Part shown: positions 60,908-64,000 of the stretch, piece by piece | Layout: each line of letters opens with the position of its first letter | Position numbering within the stretch: position 1 is the stretch's first letter | NCBI GenBank assembly: GCA_026398815.1 | Contig: JAPLSA010000022.1 | Span: 56,328-120,327 of the forward strand | Length of the DNA: 64,000 nucleotides | Source of the DNA: Gammaproteobacteria bacterium | GTDB taxonomy: Bacteria > Pseudomonadota > Gammaproteobacteria > Nevskiales > Nevskiaceae | Reading direction: 5' to 3' | Notes under the pieces: model-generated | The model's input: the letters and a program-made list of their open reading frames with translations, nothing else | What the model was told of the DNA's origin: nothing | The model's database searches: none | Program-made: the position numbers and the translations under genes

Positions 60908-61227
60908 TGGTCCGGCTTCGTCATAGCGGCTCAGCGACCGGCCGCAGCTCGGCCTTGAGCCGGCGCACCTCGCAGATTCTCTGTCCGCCGCAATAGCCGG
61001 GCGTCGAGTCCGCAGCCGTTCTCGAACTCTAAACCCGGCCATACAGCGTGCGATTGGGACCCCGGACCCGTGTCGCCACGTCAACCACAGTAAAGCCGCG
61101 CTCCACGACCTGCTTCACCGCCTCGCTCTTGAACTCATCCGTGTACTGCGGATTGCAGTTCATAAACATCTCGCTCATTGCCATCAATTATGGCCACTGA
61201 GGTGTCTACAAAAATCTGGCCGGTCCA
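60908..61227 (-). mobile_element. IS3-family remnant 2, short deletion derivative
   Basis: A second, unrelated IS3 orfA fragment abuts the first. From ATG at 61178: MSEMFMNCNPQYTDEFKSEA, VKQVVERGFTVVDVATRVRG, stop at 61029-61031, then in another frame VRRLKAELRPVAEPL to about 60920. Its outer end TGGACCGGCCAGATTTTTGT (minus strand, from 61227) and the plus-strand TGGTCCGGCTTCG at 60908 look like imperfect terminal inverted repeats, so this may be a ~320-base internally deleted copy that could still be moved in trans. Confidence 0.75.
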
Positions 61228-61476
61228 ACCGCCGCATCTCCTCATAAAGCTGAACTTGAGGCGGACGCGCAGCGGTGCAGATCAGAGAAATCAGAAATTC
61301 CATCGAATTGCCCCAAAAATTGTCCTGCTTCATTCCAAAAACTTAGCCGTTCGAACTCGCGCCGAGCAACTGGCTCCATCAAATATGCATAGGCTGGTTC
61401 TACCAGAGTACCAAGCGCTTATTGATACTGCCCCGGGAGTAGTAATGGGCGATTGGGACTAACGGGCGGGGGAGCT

Positions 61477-63579
61477 ATGAAGGTTTGCAAGACCAAGTAT
61501 TGCGGGTTGATCGCGACTGGTATCGTCGCTGTCATGAGCAGTGGAGCGAAGGCAGCAGGTGGTGCCGGTTCGAAGTTCCTCGGTGCCGATTTCTCCTATA
61601 ACGGCTTCGTTCGTCTTGAGCTGGCATTCAGCACTGACGATCGCGTACAGCAGGCCAACCAGCTCGGCGACCTTGCAAATGGCGTACCGATTCGCCGCGA
61701 ACCCGGCAACCCGGTGCTGAACTTTGCCGTTCCGCTGCAGCCAACCGACGCCTTGATCGGACCGGCCGGCATCATTCCGTTATCCGGCATCGGCGTGCTG
61801 CCACCGACGGCGGGGGTCAGCAATCAAGTCGGCGTCAACGACACGATCACCCGTTACATGCCGCTAAAGAACCAGCTGCTGAACTATCACCTGCTGCGCT
61901 TCGAACTGGCGCCGACCCTGTCCTGGGGGGACTGGTCACTAATCACACGTCTGCGTGCGGTCTACGATCCGGACGATCTCGGATACACCGATTTTGACTA
62001 TCGGGACTACGACCACATCAACGGCGGTATCAGCGGAGGTATGTCGCGCCAGTTCCACACCACGCCGGACAAGCTCGGCTACCAGGTCGAAGGCAACAAG
62101 AACCCGATCTTCTTCGAGCGTTCGGGTCGTAACTACATGGTCGATCTGCCGGCGTTCTTCGTGCAGTGGAACAGCGGCAACACCACGGTGAGAGTCGGCA
62201 ATCAAGCAATCGCCTGGGGCCAGCTGCTGTTCTTCCGCATCATGGATACAGCCAACGGCCTCGACCTGCGCCGTCATGTGATCCTCAGTCGTGCGCTTGA
62301 GGAGTATGCCGATGTCCGCTCTTCCGCCCCTGGCATTCGTGTAACCAGTCAGATCACCGACTCGATCAATGTCGACTTCTTTGCCCAGCAGTTCATCCCG
62401 ACGGTACTGAATAATTTGAATACTTCGTACAACGTGGTCCCGTCGCAGTTCACGATCCACGATCGCTACGATCAGGGTGGCTACAACAAGAACGTCAACT
62501 ACGGCATCCGCTTCAAGGGTGAATTCGGCAACTTCAATCTGCAGGCGATGGCTACCCATCGCTACAACCCGCTGGGTGCAATCCGCTGGACCAAATCCGA
62601 AGTCAACAAAGCGCTGCCGAACTCGAACATCCTCGGTGCTGCATTCAACCAATACTGCAACCTGGTGCTCGGCACAGGCGGTCAGGGTTGCGGACCGATC
62701 CTTGCTGGCACGCCGTTCGAAGTGGCTCCGGGTGGTGTAATGAGTGCCGAGGAATGGTTCAACTACGCCGGCTATATCAAACTCGATGCTCTTGATGGCC
62801 TGAACAAAGCCGTCGATGACTTCGATTCGGCTCAAATGCTGCTGGCGAGAAACGTTGGGCATAACTATGACGCTGCGGCAAATCAACTGAACGCCTTCTT
62901 CAGCGCTGGTGAAGGCTTACGTGGTCACATCGAACGCCAGTACTTTGCCGAGAACGTATTCGGCCTCGGCGGCGGCCTTGTTACCGAAGCGGAGCCGGGC
63001 TCGATCTTCGATCAGATCATCATGAATTTGGAAACGACCTATACGCCGAAGCGGGTATTCACTTCGCCTGATCTCGGCAAGGACTTCCTCAAACAAAACG
63101 AAATCCAGATTGGCTTCGTTGCCGAGAAATATCAGCGCTTTTCAACTGACTTCCCAGCAACCTATTTGGTGTTTCAGTACCTCTGGCAGAAGAACAGCGA
63201 TCTGGTGGGTCTGGCGCTCGATGGTTACGGGAGCGAGAACTACAGCCGTCACGGCGTCGTACTTGATCCGCACGTCCCGACCAGCGCTACTCCGAAGATC
63301 AATCCGGGTATCAGCCCTGGCGCCAACTACGTGGTGTTCGCAGTGCTGCAGCCATTCCCGGATTACATCTATGAACTCAGTGCTGCGACGCTGATCGACG
63401 TCCAAGGTGGTGTGCTTTTCCAGCCAGGCTTGCAGTGGAAGCCGCGCGGCAACATAACGGTGAATATGTTCTACAACCTATTGCTCGACAATGCCTGGGG
63501 CAACAACCCGAACAAGAATGTCATTCACCTGCTCAGCCAGGCCAATGAATTCGCACTTCGTTTCGGCTATCAGTTCTGA
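61477..63579 (+). CDS. DUF1302 family outer-membrane protein
   Basis: A 700-residue exported protein: signal peptide (IATGIVAVMSSGAKA, cleaved before AGG), then DUF1302-like blocks (NYHLLRFELAPTLSWGDWSL, VRVGNQAIAWGQLLFFRIMD, NVNYGIRFKGEFGNFNLQ) and a C-terminal GYQF with terminal Phe, the usual end of outer-membrane beta-barrels. The start at 61477 is supported by GGGGGAG 3-4 bases upstream. DUF1302 genes often accompany DUF1329, YCF48 and RND exporters in lipid or steroid use, but here the gene stands alone between IS remnants. Its codon use is less GC-rich than the rest of the window. The 250 bases upstream hold no recognised gene. Confidence 0.82.
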   Translation: MKVCKTKYCGLIATGIVAVMSSGAKAAGGAGSKFLGADFSYNGFVRLELAFSTDDRVQQANQLGDLANGVPIRREPGNPVLNFAVPLQPTDALIGPAGIIPLSGIGVLPPTAGVSNQVGVNDTITRYMPLKNQLLNYHLLRFELAPTLSWGDWSLITRLRAVYDPDDLGYTDFDYRDYDHINGGISGGMSRQFHTTPDKLGYQVEGNKNPIFFERSGRNYMVDLPAFFVQWNSGNTTVRVGNQAIAWGQLLFFRIMDTANGLDLRRHVILSRALEEYADVRSSAPGIRVTSQITDSINVDFFAQQFIPTVLNNLNTSYNVVPSQFTIHDRYDQGGYNKNVNYGIRFKGEFGNFNLQAMATHRYNPLGAIRWTKSEVNKALPNSNILGAAFNQYCNLVLGTGGQGCGPILAGTPFEVAPGGVMSAEEWFNYAGYIKLDALDGLNKAVDDFDSAQMLLARNVGHNYDAAANQLNAFFSAGEGLRGHIERQYFAENVFGLGGGLVTEAEPGSIFDQIIMNLETTYTPKRVFTSPDLGKDFLKQNEIQIGFVAEKYQRFSTDFPATYLVFQYLWQKNSDLVGLALDGYGSENYSRHGVVLDPHVPTSATPKINPGISPGANYVVFAVLQPFPDYIYELSAATLIDVQGGVLFQPGLQWKPRGNITVNMFYNLLLDNAWGNNPNKNVIHLLSQANEFALRFGYQF

Positions 63580-63636
63580 ATTGATCGAGCCTAAGTGATA
63601 CGGAAGGCGCTGGATGAGCCATTACCAATTTATCAA

Positions 63637-63656
63637 GCCGCCATTTAAATGGCGGC
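63637..63656 (+). terminator. Perfect palindrome after the DUF1302 gene
   Basis: GCCGCCATTTAAATGGCGGC is a perfect 20-base palindrome 57 bases after the stop. It can form a hairpin and may be the terminator, though no T-run follows. Nothing else is recognised between 63580 and 63861. Confidence 0.5.
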
Positions 63657-63861
63657 AGAAATTCTGGTTGGCATGTTGGCTTCAGAGATTCAGGATCAGA
63701 ACAGCTGCTTATCTCGGCGCGACCGAAAGCTGAGGCGGACCGATGCTCAGGCAATTTATTTTGAAGTACTCCATCGAAAGGTCGTTAGATAGCTCTACGG
63801 AGCTGGAGAAGATTGCGACCTTGGCCATTAGCTATTTCGCAGAAAGATATTCGGCTTATAC

Positions 63862-64000
63862 TGACCTGCCCCCACAAATAGTGCCGATTGCTTGTTAGTG
63901 AGTCCGCTGTGGGTGGTTACTGCTCGATGGTCGTTGTAGCAGTGGAAGCGCCCTTTCGGTGCTCGGCGGCACGCTCGGCAGGCGTGCGGTAGCCGAGGCT
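63862..64000 (-). mobile_element. End of an IS element, cut by the window edge
   Basis: TGACCTGCCCCCACAAATAG at 63862 starts with TG and looks like the terminal inverted repeat of an IS3-family element; transposase sequence on the minus strand begins 55 bases inside. The rest lies beyond the window. Confidence 0.7.
63917..64000 (-). CDS. Transposase C-terminus, IS3-family orfB type (partial)
   Basis: The last 27 codons of a minus-strand transposase: SLGYRTPAERAAEHRKGAST then ATTTIEQ and stop. The motif SLGYRTPAE is typical of the end of IS3-family orfB integrase proteins (H-x-SLGYxTPAE). The upstream part, including the DDE catalytic residues, is outside the window. Confidence 0.75.
   Translation of the reverse strand, partial: SLGYRTPAERAAEHRKGASTATTTIEQ

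Noticed and set aside
63637-63656. Restriction or recombination site (perfect 20-base palindrome)
   Set aside because: Its position shortly after a stop codon makes a terminator-type hairpin more likely; there is no second copy nearby to support a recombination site.

Overview
This window looks like the chromosome of a GC-rich gammaproteobacterium. Three syntenic blocks support this: lptD-surA-pdxA-rsmA with divergent amgK-murU, bamD with divergent rluD-pgeF, and a PP0621-type gene followed by pilS-pilR. The DUF1302, YCF48 and RND proteins suggest the Nevskiales/Xanthomonadales neighbourhood, but that placement is inference. No tRNA, rRNA or CRISPR array was seen.

Layout. 1-3,830: 3' part of an MscS channel, a DUF945 protein, a 33-residue lysine-rich protein and argG, with a duplicated piece of the argG 3' end beside it. 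3,970-7,000: a large multidomain lipoprotein and rnt. 7,000-12,750: an envelope block, opgG-opgH (periplasmic glucans) and then olsB-olsA (ornithine lipids) behind an 11-bp-phased array resembling tandem Pho boxes. 12,800-16,000: lipA, an OsmC protein, and murU-amgK (peptidoglycan recycling). 16,100-21,520: lptD-surA-pdxA-rsmA. 21,600-30,860: a Tad/Flp pilus locus on the minus strand, lying between rsmA and apaH, which are near neighbours in many gammaproteobacteria.

30,980-42,400: apaH; a translationally coupled minus-strand run rluD-pgeF-YCF48-RND exporter; bamD with a long repetitive C-terminal tail; nadE; sucC-sucD. 42,500-47,700: PP0621-type protein, pilS-pilR, and a DUF885 lipoprotein. 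47,700-52,650: accessory genes (an SDR, a 146-residue unknown divergent from a LysR regulator, a secreted protein, a hypothetical protein, a Rieske oxygenase). 52,750-53,220: three tandem copies of a ~182-bp repeat carrying inverted GTCATTCCGG-type ends. 53,270-60,270: uvrA, two convergent surface-polymer genes (KpsS/LipB-like and TagB/CDP-glycerol-transferase-like) and an MFS exporter with a 19-codon overlapping upstream ORF. 60,265-64,000: a mobile-element-rich, visibly less GC-rich tail with two decayed IS3-family remnants, an intact DUF1302 outer-membrane protein gene, and the end of a third IS element cut by the window edge.

Many of the core genes serve the envelope: outer-membrane assembly (BamD, SurA, LptD), membrane-lipid replacement under phosphate limitation (OlsBA), osmoregulated glucans (OpgGH), wall recycling (AmgK-MurU), surface appendages and their regulation (Tad, PilSR), and surface polymers. 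The most novel-looking items are the Pho-box-like array, the BamD tail, the coupling of an RND/YCF48 pair to rluD-pgeF, the Tad locus inside the lptD-apaH block, the argG 3' duplication, and the tandem repeats before uvrA.
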